Source: an uncultured Lachnospiraceae bacterium (GTDB taxonomy: Bacteria > Bacillota > Clostridia > Lachnospirales > Lachnospiraceae). From it: a DNA stretch of 64,000 bases. The stretch spans positions 1 through 64,000 of the forward strand of contig CAMNXA010000011.1 of the NCBI GenBank assembly GCA_946566685.1, written 5' to 3'. Positions 15,228-23,856 of the stretch are shown here, piece after piece. The position numbers were made by a program, and so were the translations under genes. The notes beneath the pieces are model-generated. The model was not told the origin of the DNA. It saw nothing but the letters and a program-made list of their open reading frames with translations, and searched no databases. Position 1 is the first letter of the stretch; every line of letters begins with the position of its first letter.

Positions 15228-15482
15228 ATGATGAAGAATACCCTGGGAGACCTGAATAATCTCTTGTTTGCCCAACTGGAAAAGCTGGGGGATGATGATT
15301 TGAACGGTGAGGAAATGGATGCGGAAATCCGCAGGGCAGAGGCCATGGCCAAAGTCGGAGAGCAGATCATAAAGACCGGAGAATTGCAATTAAAGGCAAT
15401 GATGCACATGGATGAATATGGTTACGACAGAAAGAAAGCCGTCCCGGAAATGCTGGAAGTCCGTGGGGGGGGGGTGAACTAA
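15228..15482 (+). CDS. Hypothetical helical protein ending in a poly-G tract
   Basis: An 84-residue protein. The ATG at 15228 is preferred because GGAGGTG at 15212-15218 precedes it; an ATG at 15210 overlaps the previous gene. It is mostly helical and acidic. The last codons run through ten consecutive G (15465-15474) to give RGGGVN and TAA, and the next gene's GTG abuts that stop in the same frame. Confidence 0.65.
   Translation: MMKNTLGDLNNLLFAQLEKLGDDDLNGEEMDAEIRRAEAMAKVGEQIIKTGELQLKAMMHMDEYGYDRKKAVPEMLEVRGGGVN
15465..15474 (+). repeat. G10 homopolymer at gene end
   Basis: Ten G in a row at the 3' end of the upstream gene, eight bases before the GTG of the HNH gene. Loss of one G would end the protein one codon after the tract; gain of one would extend it past the downstream start. 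Such tracts can slip in replication or be sequencing artefacts. Confidence 0.9.
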
Positions 15483-16352
15483 GTGTGGAAGTGGCCACAG
15501 GAGGTAGTTGACTGGTTGGGTACGAATGTACCAGGCCGGACCACAAAGGAAGTGACGGAGCTAATCAACCAGCAGGGCTTTGATGAAAAATACGGAATGG
15601 TTTTCACGGAGGATATAGTCAAAGGCGCAAAGAGCCGGTACGGTTTCAAAAGCGGTACGCCTATGGGAAATCCCAAAGGGTATTCCTCTAAATACCCGGA
15701 GGGAATGGCGGAGTATGTTGCCAGTATCGCCCATGGAAAAAGCACTGCAGAACTGGTAGAGGCGGTGAACCGGAAATATGGAGCCGGAACAATCGGAATC
15801 CGGCAGATGAAAGCCTATAAGAAAAACCATGGAATCAATACCGGACTGACAGGGCAGTTTGAACCGGGCAGCACTCCGGCCAATAAGGGAAAGAAAATGT
15901 CTCCCGAAGCATACGAGAAATGCGCTCCGACAATGTTCCGCAAAGGGCAGACGCCAGTAAACCATAAACCGGTAGGCACCGAGAGCGTCAGGCGGAATTA
16001 TAAAAGAAACCAGATGTTTGTCTATGTAAAAGTGGCGGAGCCAAACATCTGGCGCATGAAACATATCCTGGAATGGGAAAAGCACAACGGGCCTGTACCG
16101 AAAGGGAAAGCGATTATCTTCGCAGACGGCAATCCCCAGAATACGGACATAGATAATCTGGTAATGGTGAGCCGTTCACAGCTTGCGGTCATGAACCGCT
16201 GGGGAATCCATGGATATGACAAACAGACTGCGGAAGTAGCCGCAAATGTGGCATCCCTGAAAATCGTTGTATCAGAAAGAAAGAGAGGAAAAAAGCATGG
16301 CAACAGTAAAAGAACTGAACCGGGAACTGATAAGCAGAGCGAACTCGAATAG
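15483..16352 (+). CDS. HNH endonuclease family protein
   Basis: A 289-residue protein. Residues 1-120 contain two similar units (TTKEVTELINQQGF and STAELVEAVNRKYG), each followed by an RYGFKSGTP/GIRQMKAYKK-type helix, which look like repeated DNA-binding helices. Residues about 190-240 hold the HNH-type core (ILEWEKHNGPVPKG, IIFADGNPQNTDIDNLV). The GTG start directly follows the stop of the preceding gene. Phage HNH proteins act in packaging, homing or host-DNA cleavage; no terminase is in view to decide. Confidence 0.85.
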   Translation: MWKWPQEVVDWLGTNVPGRTTKEVTELINQQGFDEKYGMVFTEDIVKGAKSRYGFKSGTPMGNPKGYSSKYPEGMAEYVASIAHGKSTAELVEAVNRKYGAGTIGIRQMKAYKKNHGINTGLTGQFEPGSTPANKGKKMSPEAYEKCAPTMFRKGQTPVNHKPVGTESVRRNYKRNQMFVYVKVAEPNIWRMKHILEWEKHNGPVPKGKAIIFADGNPQNTDIDNLVMVSRSQLAVMNRWGIHGYDKQTAEVAANVASLKIVVSERKRGKKHGNSKRTEPGTDKQSELE

Positions 16353-17082
16353 CTTTGGTGGAAAGCGGGGGGATATCTCCGAGCATGAATATAATGTGTA
16401 TGCAGAAAAAATTATCTCCTGGCCCATATCCGAAGCGAAAAAGCAGAACATACTGGATAAGTTGTACCAGAAATGGAGCGAAATACTGAAATATGAGGCA
16501 CAGCATGTAAGCGTCATGGTGGCCGGTCCGGCCAGGTATAACGCTAAAAAACTGGATAAGTCAGACCGTATCCTGTCGTTGAGGCGTGATTTGTTTGAAT
16601 GGCTTAAGGAACTGGAAGAGCAGGTGGCACGGGGGCAGGTGAAAAACGATAAGGCCAAAAGACTTATAGAGACGATAGAGTTTTGCAGAAAATCAGACAA
16701 TCCGTGCAATCCGACAGATCACCTGGCAGAGCTGGCCCTGTATGATAACCAGACGTTCATCCGGCTGTATGAGGAAATGTACCCGGAATACAAGTGGAGG
16801 AAAAACAGCACCATAGCGAAGCTGTACCAGAAATCCATAACGGGTGAGCTGAAAGAAATCCGGAAAGAGATTTTCTTTGAGGATGATAATTTCACCGCCT
16901 ACACGGAGGGAGACCGGGCATACATCAAATTCGTAATGAGGCCGAAAAGACAGCTCCATGTTGCCCTGAAAAGCCGTGGGTGGTGGTGGAATAGTTACCA
17001 GAGCGCCTACAGCACCTATCTTGACCGTGTGGATAAAGAGTGGATCGCCACAATCAGCACCAGGTACGAACAGTACATTTAA
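16297..17082 (+). CDS. Hypothetical protein
   Basis: A 261-residue protein. ATG at 16297 was chosen after AGAGAGGAAAAAA; it overlaps the HNH gene by 56 bp. It is mostly helical and basic, with VMVAGPARYNAKKLDK near residue 72 and an aromatic C-terminal segment (GWWWNSYQSAYSTYLDR). The N-terminal pattern resembles proteins that accompany DNA-processing genes on mobile elements, but I cannot name a family. Confidence 0.7.
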   Translation: MATVKELNRELISRANSNSFGGKRGDISEHEYNVYAEKIISWPISEAKKQNILDKLYQKWSEILKYEAQHVSVMVAGPARYNAKKLDKSDRILSLRRDLFEWLKELEEQVARGQVKNDKAKRLIETIEFCRKSDNPCNPTDHLAELALYDNQTFIRLYEEMYPEYKWRKNSTIAKLYQKSITGELKEIRKEIFFEDDNFTAYTEGDRAYIKFVMRPKRQLHVALKSRGWWWNSYQSAYSTYLDRVDKEWIATISTRYEQYI

Positions 17083-17093
17083 GGAGGTAAGGG

Positions 17094-17357
17094 ATGAATT
17101 ATATCTGCGAAAAACGAGGGAAAATAGACCGGCTTTGGGGCGTGTTTATCAAGCATTTATTACAGATACAGGCGGCGGGTATTGAGGTAGAGTACGTGAA
17201 GAAAGGCGAAATTATCCTGAATGGGAATAGATACTCTCCACTGTATTTTGAAAATACCATGCGGTATGAACCTATCGGAAAAGGCGGCGTGAATGTTGTG
17301 CTGACCGGCCATGATATCCAGCCCCTCATTGATAAGTTAAGGAGATACACATTCTAA
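17094..17357 (+). CDS. Hypothetical protein
   Basis: An 87-residue basic protein after AAGGAGGTAAGGG, with alternating strands (VEYVKKGEIILNGNRY, GGVNVVLTGHD). No family recognised. Confidence 0.65.
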   Translation: MNYICEKRGKIDRLWGVFIKHLLQIQAAGIEVEYVKKGEIILNGNRYSPLYFENTMRYEPIGKGGVNVVLTGHDIQPLIDKLRRYTF

Positions 17358-17367
17358 GGAGGCACAC

Positions 17368-17586
17368 ATGATTCAGATCGAAGATATGACAGGAAAAAGC
17401 GGAGCCTTGTGCGAGGGCGCAAGGTTCAACGCAGAGGATAAGCTGGGGAATAAGTACCAGTACCGGTATGAGGGAACCGAGAAAACCGTCAATGGAATGG
17501 ATATACATTTGCACAACCTGACGGACGGAACGGAAACGTATGTGGAAAAGAAGTGGTTCGGCCAGAGAAAAATCAAAATCATGTAA
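17368..17586 (+). CDS. Hypothetical protein
   Basis: A 72-residue protein after AAGGAGGCACAC; likely a small beta domain ending in a basic tail (FGQRKIKIM). No family recognised. Confidence 0.6.
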   Translation: MIQIEDMTGKSGALCEGARFNAEDKLGNKYQYRYEGTEKTVNGMDIHLHNLTDGTETYVEKKWFGQRKIKIM

Positions 17587-17600
17587 AGGAGAAAATGAGT

Positions 17601-18983
17601 ATGGAAAACGGAAAAAGTAACGTTATTGTAAGCATCAGCGCACAGGATATCTACCAACATCCGGACAATCCCAGGAAAGACCTGGGAGACCTGTCCGAGT
17701 TGTCGGATTCTATCGCCAAAAAGGGAATCATGCAAAACCTGACTGTCATTCCCGGACATTGGGATGAAGATAGAAACTGGTATGAGGACGGCTATACCCT
17801 GATTATTGGTCACAGGAGATTTGCGGCGGCAAAGCAGGCTGGCATCCAGGAGCTCCCCTGCCGGGTGGTGGAGGACATGGATAAAAAAGACCAGGTATCT
17901 ACCATGCTGGAAGAGAACATGCAGCGCACCGATCTGACTATCTGGGAACAGGCAAGCGGTTTTCAGATGATGCTTGACCTGGGGGAGACCGAAGAGCAGA
18001 TAGCGGAGAAGTCCGGGTTCAGCAGAACCACAGTTCGCCGCCGCCTGAATATCGCCAAACTCGATCAGAACATCCTCCGGGAAAAAGAGGCAAGCGATAG
18101 TTTCCAGTTGTCGCTCAAAGACCTGTATGAGTTGGAAAAAGTGGAGGATATCGCCACCAGAAACAAGATTTTGGCAGACGCAAGCTCTTCCAGGGATATT
18201 GTCTGGAAAGCCCAGAATGCCGTATCCGAGGCCGCAAGGAAAAAGCGGGAGGCGGCAATCGTGAAACTTCTGGAAGATGCAGGTATCGAAAAGGCGGCAA
18301 AGTATGAACAGGAGAGATATTCGGGGAAATGGGATATTGTCAAGGAATATTCTCTTGACAAGGACGCCCCTAAGAGCCTGGGGATTCCGAAAAAGGAAAA
18401 AGGCAAGCTGTATTATGGGAGGTACTACAGCAGTATCCATGTAGTCAAAGCGGCCGAAAAGAAGAAAGAGACAGCGGAGGAACGTGCCCGCAAGGAAATT
18501 GACGCCAGAAAAAAACAGATCAAAGCGGTCATGAAAGAAATGAATAACCGCAAACATGAGTTTATCAGTAATATCCTCTCCGGAAAGATTGCGCCGATAA
18601 AAGACACTGCAGAAGTGCGGGAGGAAATCTGGTTTGCCATGGTGAAAATGGGTTCCTACATGTCAATGTCCGGCATGAGGAGATTTTTCACCGGAAAGGA
18701 CGAATACCAGTGTAGCCAGGAGGAAAAGGAAGAGGCCGCAAATAAAGTGGCCGGGTTGAGCATGGAACATCAGATGTTGCTTGTCATGAGCAGCGGCCTT
18801 GACAATGAGGGTGATGTATACGATTACTATTTGCACCATAACGCAGAGCGGTGCGAGGGCATCAAGGCCGCATATGCCGTACTGGAAAAATACGGTTGGT
18901 CATTCACGGAAGAGGAAAGCCAGATATTGAACGGTACGCATGAATTTTATGTGCCGGAAGAGAAGAAAGAGGGGGAGAAATAA
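17601..18983 (+). CDS. ParB/Spo0J-like partition or nucleoid protein
   Basis: A 460-residue protein. ATG at 17601 sits nine bases after AAAGGAG; the ATG at 17595 is too close. The N-terminal ParB (CTPase-type) domain shows HPDNPRKDLGDLSELSDSI, GHRRFAAAKQAG and ENMQRTDLTIWEQ. An HTH follows (EEQIAEKSGFSRTTVRRRL, residues about 125-145). The C-terminal half is a long helical, Lys/Glu-rich extension with no counterpart in chromosomal ParB. No ParA is nearby. It may segregate an extrachromosomal form of the element or regulate genes by binding the palindrome array at 6.7-7.0 kb; both are inference. Confidence 0.88.
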   Translation: MENGKSNVIVSISAQDIYQHPDNPRKDLGDLSELSDSIAKKGIMQNLTVIPGHWDEDRNWYEDGYTLIIGHRRFAAAKQAGIQELPCRVVEDMDKKDQVSTMLEENMQRTDLTIWEQASGFQMMLDLGETEEQIAEKSGFSRTTVRRRLNIAKLDQNILREKEASDSFQLSLKDLYELEKVEDIATRNKILADASSSRDIVWKAQNAVSEAARKKREAAIVKLLEDAGIEKAAKYEQERYSGKWDIVKEYSLDKDAPKSLGIPKKEKGKLYYGRYYSSIHVVKAAEKKKETAEERARKEIDARKKQIKAVMKEMNNRKHEFISNILSGKIAPIKDTAEVREEIWFAMVKMGSYMSMSGMRRFFTGKDEYQCSQEEKEEAANKVAGLSMEHQMLLVMSSGLDNEGDVYDYYLHHNAERCEGIKAAYAVLEKYGWSFTEEESQILNGTHEFYVPEEKKEGEK

Positions 18984-19270
18984 TGAAACAGGGTACGTTG
19001 AACAGAAAGCAGTATGATAAAATCCGTAAAATGGATCACGGGCAGATGCAGGACTACTTCGGGGGAGTGTACGCACTCGGATACGAGGCCGGAGTCAAGG
19101 CGGCGTCTGAAAAGCGGGAAGTGCCGGAGCTGGTCGGCCTGGAAGATGAATTGCTCTCAATCCGTGGGATAGGGAGCGCAAAGGCACGGCTTATCTGCGA
19201 AAAGGTCAGAGAATTTTTAGAGAGAAAGGCGGGGCATGATGAAACCGGTGTTGAAATATCCGGGGAGTAA
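18983..19270 (+). CDS. Helix-hairpin-helix protein
   Basis: A 95-residue protein overlapping the ParB stop by one base. The C-terminal half contains a helix-hairpin-helix (ELLSIRGIGSAKARLICEKV), a non-specific DNA-binding motif. Likely works with the flanking ParB-like and methylase genes. Confidence 0.7.
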   Translation: MKQGTLNRKQYDKIRKMDHGQMQDYFGGVYALGYEAGVKAASEKREVPELVGLEDELLSIRGIGSAKARLICEKVREFLERKAGHDETGVEISGE

Positions 19271-20054
19271 ATGGAGGATAGCAGACCAGATAGTCCGGAT
19301 GATTCCTGAACACCGTACATACTGCGAGCCGTTCTTCGGCAGCGGAGCCGTTTTCTTCCGGAAACCGCCGAGTGATATCGAGCTTATAAATGACCTGGAT
19401 AATGACGTACCGAATCTGTTTAAGTGCATACGGGATTCCCCGGAAAAGTTGGCCGCCATGGTTGCGGCCACTCCCTATAGCAGATATGAATATGAGCGGG
19501 CATTTTACGCCAGTGATGAAAAGGACCAGTACCAGAGGGCGGCGGACTTCCTAACAAGATGTTGGCAGAGCCACGGGTTCCGTGTGAACGGATACCGGGT
19601 AGGCTGGAAAAGTGACGTACACGGGCGGGAAAGCATGTATGCTCTCCGGGATTGGTACAATCTTCCAGACTGCATACTGGAAACCGCCGAACGTCTCCGG
19701 TGCGTCCAGATAGATAACCGGCCGGCCGTTGAAATTATAAAGCGGTTTGATTTCCCGGATGTTTTTATGTATATTGATCCGCCGTATCTCCTGGGAGTGA
19801 GAACGGCAAAGCAATACCGGCATGAAATGACGGATGCGGATCACGGGGAACTTCTGGAGCTCCTGGTCGCCCTGGATGCAAAGGTGATGATAAGCGGCTA
19901 TGAATCGGAGCTATACAATGACATGCTGCGGGGCTGGCATAAGGAATATTTTAAGTCAAATGCCGAACATGGAGGCTCCCGGACAGAGGTAGTCTGGATG
20001 AACTACGATAGACAGATCACTATGCAAGAGTACCAGCAACAGAAATTATTTTAA
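19236..20054 (+). CDS. Dam-type DNA adenine methyltransferase
   Basis: A 272-residue D12-class N6-adenine methyltransferase. Visible motifs are YPGSKW near residue 8, FFGSGAVFF (motif I, AdoMet binding), and DPPY (catalytic motif IV) near residue 180. It overlaps the HhH gene by 35 bp. No restriction partner lies next to it, so it is probably an orphan phage methylase that protects the element's DNA from host restriction or alters host gene control. The recognition site cannot be read; the family often methylates GATC. Confidence 0.92.
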   Translation: MMKPVLKYPGSKWRIADQIVRMIPEHRTYCEPFFGSGAVFFRKPPSDIELINDLDNDVPNLFKCIRDSPEKLAAMVAATPYSRYEYERAFYASDEKDQYQRAADFLTRCWQSHGFRVNGYRVGWKSDVHGRESMYALRDWYNLPDCILETAERLRCVQIDNRPAVEIIKRFDFPDVFMYIDPPYLLGVRTAKQYRHEMTDADHGELLELLVALDAKVMISGYESELYNDMLRGWHKEYFKSNAEHGGSRTEVVWMNYDRQITMQEYQQQKLF

Positions 20055-20067
20055 TTTCGGAGGAAAA

Positions 20068-20307
20068 ATGGAAAATTTCATAACAGTAAAATATATGTTA
20101 GAGATATGCCAAAAGCTCATTGAAAACGGGTATGGAGATACCAGAATAAAATGTATGGATTCCTTTGTGCATGAGGATGAAGTTTGTATATATCCAGGTG
20201 AATTTATACAATTCAGAGGAACCATTTTCAATGAACCGGTAACTGAAAAGATATTTAGACTAAAAAAAGAACTGGATGAGATAATAAGCGGGTTTTGCCA
20301 ACAATAG
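20068..20307 (+). CDS. Hypothetical protein
   Basis: A 79-residue protein after GGAGGAAAA. It has an N-terminal helix and a beta-rich middle (DEVCIYPGEFIQFRGTIF). No family recognised. Confidence 0.65.
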   Translation: MENFITVKYMLEICQKLIENGYGDTRIKCMDSFVHEDEVCIYPGEFIQFRGTIFNEPVTEKIFRLKKELDEIISGFCQQ

Positions 20308-20324
20308 AAAGGAAGTATGAAGAT

Positions 20325-20759
20325 ATGAAAACAGGTTTATTTGATAAAAACGGAACACCTATAAAACCGGGAGACCGCACAAGGCTTGTGCTGGAAAGCG
20401 GGGAAGTCCGGGAGTTTGATGTATGTTTTAAGACAGTCAAGCGTACTAAGATAAAGACTTTGCAGGGATTTGAACCAGAAACGATAGATGTATCAATTAC
20501 GGGCATATTCTTCTGCTGGGAGGGAAACGATTTACTTCCTTGCGTTGATGAAAATGGGATCTCTGATGTTGAGAAAATGGAAGTGATAAAGGAATCTGAA
20601 TCAGGAATAATCGGAAGAATCAATGCCTGCACGACCAGGAGGGAACTTGACGAATTGCGGCTTACCGTTATTCAGGAATGTAATGCCGGAAACTGCGACT
20701 TTGACGCAGCGCAAAAAGCATTTGTCAGAAAAAAGAACAGTTTGCAGGGGAGGGGATGA
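20325..20759 (+). CDS. YopX-like hypothetical protein
   Basis: A 144-residue protein; the ATG at 20325 follows AAAGGAAG. It starts LFDKNGTPIKPGDRTRLVLESGE, resembling the small beta domain of YopX and related phage proteins ('DKNG-x-x-I-x-x-GD'). The second half is helical with several Cys. Function unknown. Confidence 0.6.
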   Translation: MKTGLFDKNGTPIKPGDRTRLVLESGEVREFDVCFKTVKRTKIKTLQGFEPETIDVSITGIFFCWEGNDLLPCVDENGISDVEKMEVIKESESGIIGRINACTTRRELDELRLTVIQECNAGNCDFDAAQKAFVRKKNSLQGRG

Positions 20760-20763
20760 TATA

Positions 20764-21360
20764 ATGGATTTATACAGAGGAAAATCAGTGGGAACCGGAG
20801 ACTGGATAATAGGCGCCGCCGTGTGCATTGGTGACAAAGCGCATATCCTGGGCTCCGAAAGTCTTTTCCCGGAGCGGCCGGCGTATCATGGCATGGCCAT
20901 AGGAGCCGGTCTTGAGGATTCCTGTATCACCGACCGGTACGAGGCGGCGGCTTACGGCTGGACGGAGGCGCTGGACCGGTACGAAGAGAATTTCCCGGAA
21001 TGGATTGAAGTTGTACCGGAGACAGTCACAAGATGCACAGACAAGCATGATATTCCGGGAAACGTTCTTTTTGAGGGTGATGTATACCGGAATCCGGACA
21101 ATCTGCTGTTTGAAGTCTGCTACGGGAAGTACCAGGCATATTGTCCGGCCGATAAGTGCTATATGGAAAATGTGGGGTTCTTTGCCATTTCCAAAGACAC
21201 AAAAGAAATTTACGGAATTGACGCCCCTATGCCTTTGGGAAGTACAGAGGACTACGCATACCTGGTAGGGAATATCTTTGACAGTCCGGAGTTGAGACAG
21301 GATGCCGGGCAGAGCGCCGGACAGTGGGCAGATCAGCCGACATTAAGACCGGCCACATAA
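20764..21360 (+). CDS. YopX family phage protein
   Basis: A 198-residue protein. The start ATG lies after GGGGAGGGGATGATATA, overlapping nothing. YopX hallmarks are LYRGKSVGTGDWIIGA at the N-terminus and VVPETVTRCTDKHDIPG-x-x-LFEGDVY in the middle. YopX-like proteins are widespread in Firmicutes and Bacteroidetes phages, with no known biochemical role. Confidence 0.8.
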   Translation: MDLYRGKSVGTGDWIIGAAVCIGDKAHILGSESLFPERPAYHGMAIGAGLEDSCITDRYEAAAYGWTEALDRYEENFPEWIEVVPETVTRCTDKHDIPGNVLFEGDVYRNPDNLLFEVCYGKYQAYCPADKCYMENVGFFAISKDTKEIYGIDAPMPLGSTEDYAYLVGNIFDSPELRQDAGQSAGQWADQPTLRPAT

Positions 21361-21365
21361 TCTGT

Positions 21366-21404
21366 AATTTTGATAATGCAAAAATAGTACCGGCATGGTA
21401 TAAT
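21366..21404 (+). promoter_or_regulatory. Extended -10 promoter for the lipoprotein gene
   Basis: TGGTATAAT (TG at 21396-21397, TATAAT at 21399-21404) forms an extended -10 about 25 bp before the lipoprotein start. The best -35 match is weak. This suggests the lipoprotein is transcribed separately from the accessory operon, as for a lysogenic-conversion gene. Confidence 0.55.
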
Positions 21405-21428
21405 ATGGACTTACAGGAGGAAAAACAG

Positions 21429-22151
21429 ATGAAAAAAATAGTTGTTATGTTACTTGTAACGTTCGCCATGCTCTCCCTGGTGGCGTGCGGTGACAGCTTT
21501 GAACAGGGGATGAAAGACGCCATGAATGATACTTCCCAGGCAGACAGGGAAACAGAGGAAGAATCCCAGGAACCGGAGACAGAATCCACGGAGCCGGAGG
21601 AACCTGCAGAACAGGAGCCGGAGACAGCCGCCGATCAGGAGAGCCAGGAGGAACCTGCGGCGGTAGAATATGACAATTTGCAGGCGGTATTCCTTGCACT
21701 GAACGAAAATACCACACCGGATGAACTGGAAAAGCTCATTTCTGAATCTGAATTGTTTTACACGGCAGAGGAATACAATTCCTCGTCTGGGAAAACTGTC
21801 AGCTACAATATAGCCTATACCGAGGGGGCGGCGGCTCAAAAGTACGCAGAGGCAGGGGATCACCTGACGGTAGATTTTGGCGGTGACGGCAAGGACGAAT
21901 TTATGTATGCACAGTACGTCAATGAAAAGGACGTATCATATTCCGCTTTGCTGTATGACCATGGAACCTGGTACGATTTCCGAGACGCCAACGCAGAGGA
22001 CTACGGCGGATATTATGCCGTTGACAGCATTTCCGGGAAAGGCGGGATCACGGTCAAATATTCCAACGGGAATGAGACGGAAACAGGGTATATTCCCTGC
22101 ACATCCGGGGAAGAGGCCATACAGAAAATCATGGAGAGGATTTCAGAGTAA
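21429..22151 (+). CDS. Lipoprotein, candidate lysogenic-conversion gene
   Basis: A 240-residue secreted lipoprotein after ACAGGAGGAAAAACAG. Signal peptide residues 1-20 end in lipobox LVAC-G. Residues about 35-78 are a low-complexity Glu/Pro/Thr linker. The C-terminal domain (about 80-240) is acidic and resembles small surface domains of unknown function. It is the last gene before the host-like kinase gene, at the probable end of the prophage, a common place for morons expressed in the lysogen. Confidence 0.8.
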   Translation: MKKIVVMLLVTFAMLSLVACGDSFEQGMKDAMNDTSQADRETEEESQEPETESTEPEEPAEQEPETAADQESQEEPAAVEYDNLQAVFLALNENTTPDELEKLISESELFYTAEEYNSSSGKTVSYNIAYTEGAAAQKYAEAGDHLTVDFGGDGKDEFMYAQYVNEKDVSYSALLYDHGTWYDFRDANAEDYGGYYAVDSISGKGGITVKYSNGNETETGYIPCTSGEEAIQKIMERISE

Positions 22152-22214
22152 GGAACGGAGGATTTAACAAAAGTACAATTTTGGTCACTTTTCGTTAATA
22201 TCCGGGATTCAAAA

Positions 22215-23177
22215 GTGAAAAAATATGACGTAACTGCACTTGGAGAACTGTTAATTGATTTTACGGAAAACGGAGTCAGTGGGCAGGGAAATCCAATCTA
22301 CGAAGCCAATCCCGGCGGCGCGCCCTGTAATGTGCTGGCCATGCTTGCAAAACTGGAAAGAAAGACAGCGTTTATTGGCAAAGTCGGACAGGATATTTTT
22401 GGAAACCGTCTGAAAGAGATATTGGCAGAGACAGGGATTGATATTTCCAATCTGGTGATGGATGAAGAGGTCAGGACGACCCTGGCGTTTGTGGAGACTT
22501 TTCCGGATGGGGACAGGGATTTTTCCTTTTACAGAAATCCCGGTGCGGATATGATGCTACGGGAAGAAGAGGTGCAGGAGAACTTATTACAGAATACGGA
22601 AGTTTTTCATTTTGGAACCCTGTCGATGACACATGAAGAAGTCAGGCGCGCTACGAAAAAGGCGGTGGAGACAGCGAAAACGGCTGGGGCAGTCATTTCC
22701 TTTGATCCTAATCTGAGGGAGCCTTTGTGGAAATCCTTAGAGGAGGCCAGGCAGCAGGTTGCCTATGGTCTGTCCAAATGTGATTTCCTGAAAATTTCCG
22801 ATAATGAGATTCAGTGGTTTACCGAGGAAGAAGACTTTGATGCCGGGATTCATAAACTGAAAGAAGAGTATAATATTCCGTTAATCGTGTTGTCTATGGG
22901 AAAAGACGGGAGCCGCGCTTATTATAAAGATATACGTGTGGAATCGGCACCGTTTTTGCAGGAACATACGATAGAGACCACAGGGGCAGGAGATACTTTT
23001 GGGGCGTGCTGCCTGCATTATATTTTGCAGTACGGACTGGATGGGCTGGATGAAGAGAAACTGCGCGAGATGTTGACTTTTGCGAACGCGGCAGCATCTA
23101 TTATCACTACCCGTAAGGGGGCGCTTCGTGTAATGCCCAATGTGAATGAGATACGGGCACTTATAGAGAAAGGTTAA
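22215..23177 (+). CDS. PfkB-family fructokinase-like sugar kinase
   Basis: A 320-residue ribokinase/PfkB-family kinase. It shows the N-terminal substrate loop GELLIDF and NPGGAPCNV, and the C-terminal ATP/anion-hole motif TTGAGDTFGA with the catalytic Asp. Fructose is the most likely substrate from overall similarity to ScrK-type fructokinases. The start is GTG with a weak binding site; it lies 63 bp after the last prophage-like gene, so the original leader may have been changed by integration. No sugar transporter adjoins it. Confidence 0.88.
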   Translation: MKKYDVTALGELLIDFTENGVSGQGNPIYEANPGGAPCNVLAMLAKLERKTAFIGKVGQDIFGNRLKEILAETGIDISNLVMDEEVRTTLAFVETFPDGDRDFSFYRNPGADMMLREEEVQENLLQNTEVFHFGTLSMTHEEVRRATKKAVETAKTAGAVISFDPNLREPLWKSLEEARQQVAYGLSKCDFLKISDNEIQWFTEEEDFDAGIHKLKEEYNIPLIVLSMGKDGSRAYYKDIRVESAPFLQEHTIETTGAGDTFGACCLHYILQYGLDGLDEEKLREMLTFANAAASIITTRKGALRVMPNVNEIRALIEKG

Positions 23178-23204
23178 TGAATGTATTGGAAAGAGCGCTA
23201 GGGA

Positions 23205-23235
23205 AGGGCCGGCTGTGCAGCCGGCCCTGTTTCAA
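23205..23235 (+). terminator. Terminator after sugar kinase
   Basis: GGGCCGGCTG (23206-23215) pairs with CAGCCGGCCC (23218-23227), followed by TGTTT. It is a strong GC stem shared by the convergent genes. Confidence 0.85.
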
Positions 23236-23257
23236 TTTGGAATCATCAATATCTCAT

Positions 23258-23677
23258 TTAATCATAATCATAATTATCATCATCATCTTCATCAACTTCT
23301 TCCTGTCGAGCCTGTGCCTCTTCTTCCCATTGGGCAATCTGCTGTTTTGCCTTTTCGTATTCCTCCACGGAGATTTCCAGTCCCTTGCAGGCTTCTGGCA
23401 GATCCATATGGAAATTTTTCATACTTAACTCTACATATTTAACCAGAGTTCTCAGACTGCCTTCTTCAATGCCCAGTTCTTTTCCGCGTTCCACACCAGT
23501 TTCAAAGATGTTCATTTCCACAGCCTCCCATTCTTCCGATTGTTTTACTTCCCGCACAAATCTGTCTAAATCCAGAATGCGTGCATCTTTCACTGTAATA
23601 TTACTATTCTCTAAAGTGGTATATTTCATATATTGCAGCAGACTGATCAATTCAGGCCGCCCGTTTTTGCTGGTCAT
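23258..23677 (-). pseudogene. Rpn-type recombination-promoting nuclease, C-terminal remnant
   Basis: Only the C-terminal third of an Rpn/YhgA-like protein is present (139 residues): LLQYMKYTTLENSNI, LDRFVREVKQSEEWEAVEMN and a GKELGIEEG helix. The catalytic PD-(D/E)xK N-terminal domain expected ahead of it is absent, and no matching frame lies upstream. The C-terminus ends in an Asp tract. It is probably a decayed or recombined copy, as is frequent for this family in clostridia. Confidence 0.7.
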
Positions 23678-23856
23678 AATACTAGCACATTATTTCTTTG
23701 ATGACAAGATACAAACGTATATTCGTATTCAAACAAATTCAGGACAATTGTTTTCAACAACAGCTTTTACATAGTGATTTACATGACAAATAGTTTTGTT
23801 CGTTGTATGATAGTAATATGGACAATAAAAATTAAAAACGGGGTACGCATACAGAA

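Noticed and set aside
17373-18557. 394-residue minus-strand frame opposite the ParB-like gene
   Set aside because: It lies entirely opposite genes with good start signals; its Phe/His/Leu-rich sequence is typical of antisense reading.
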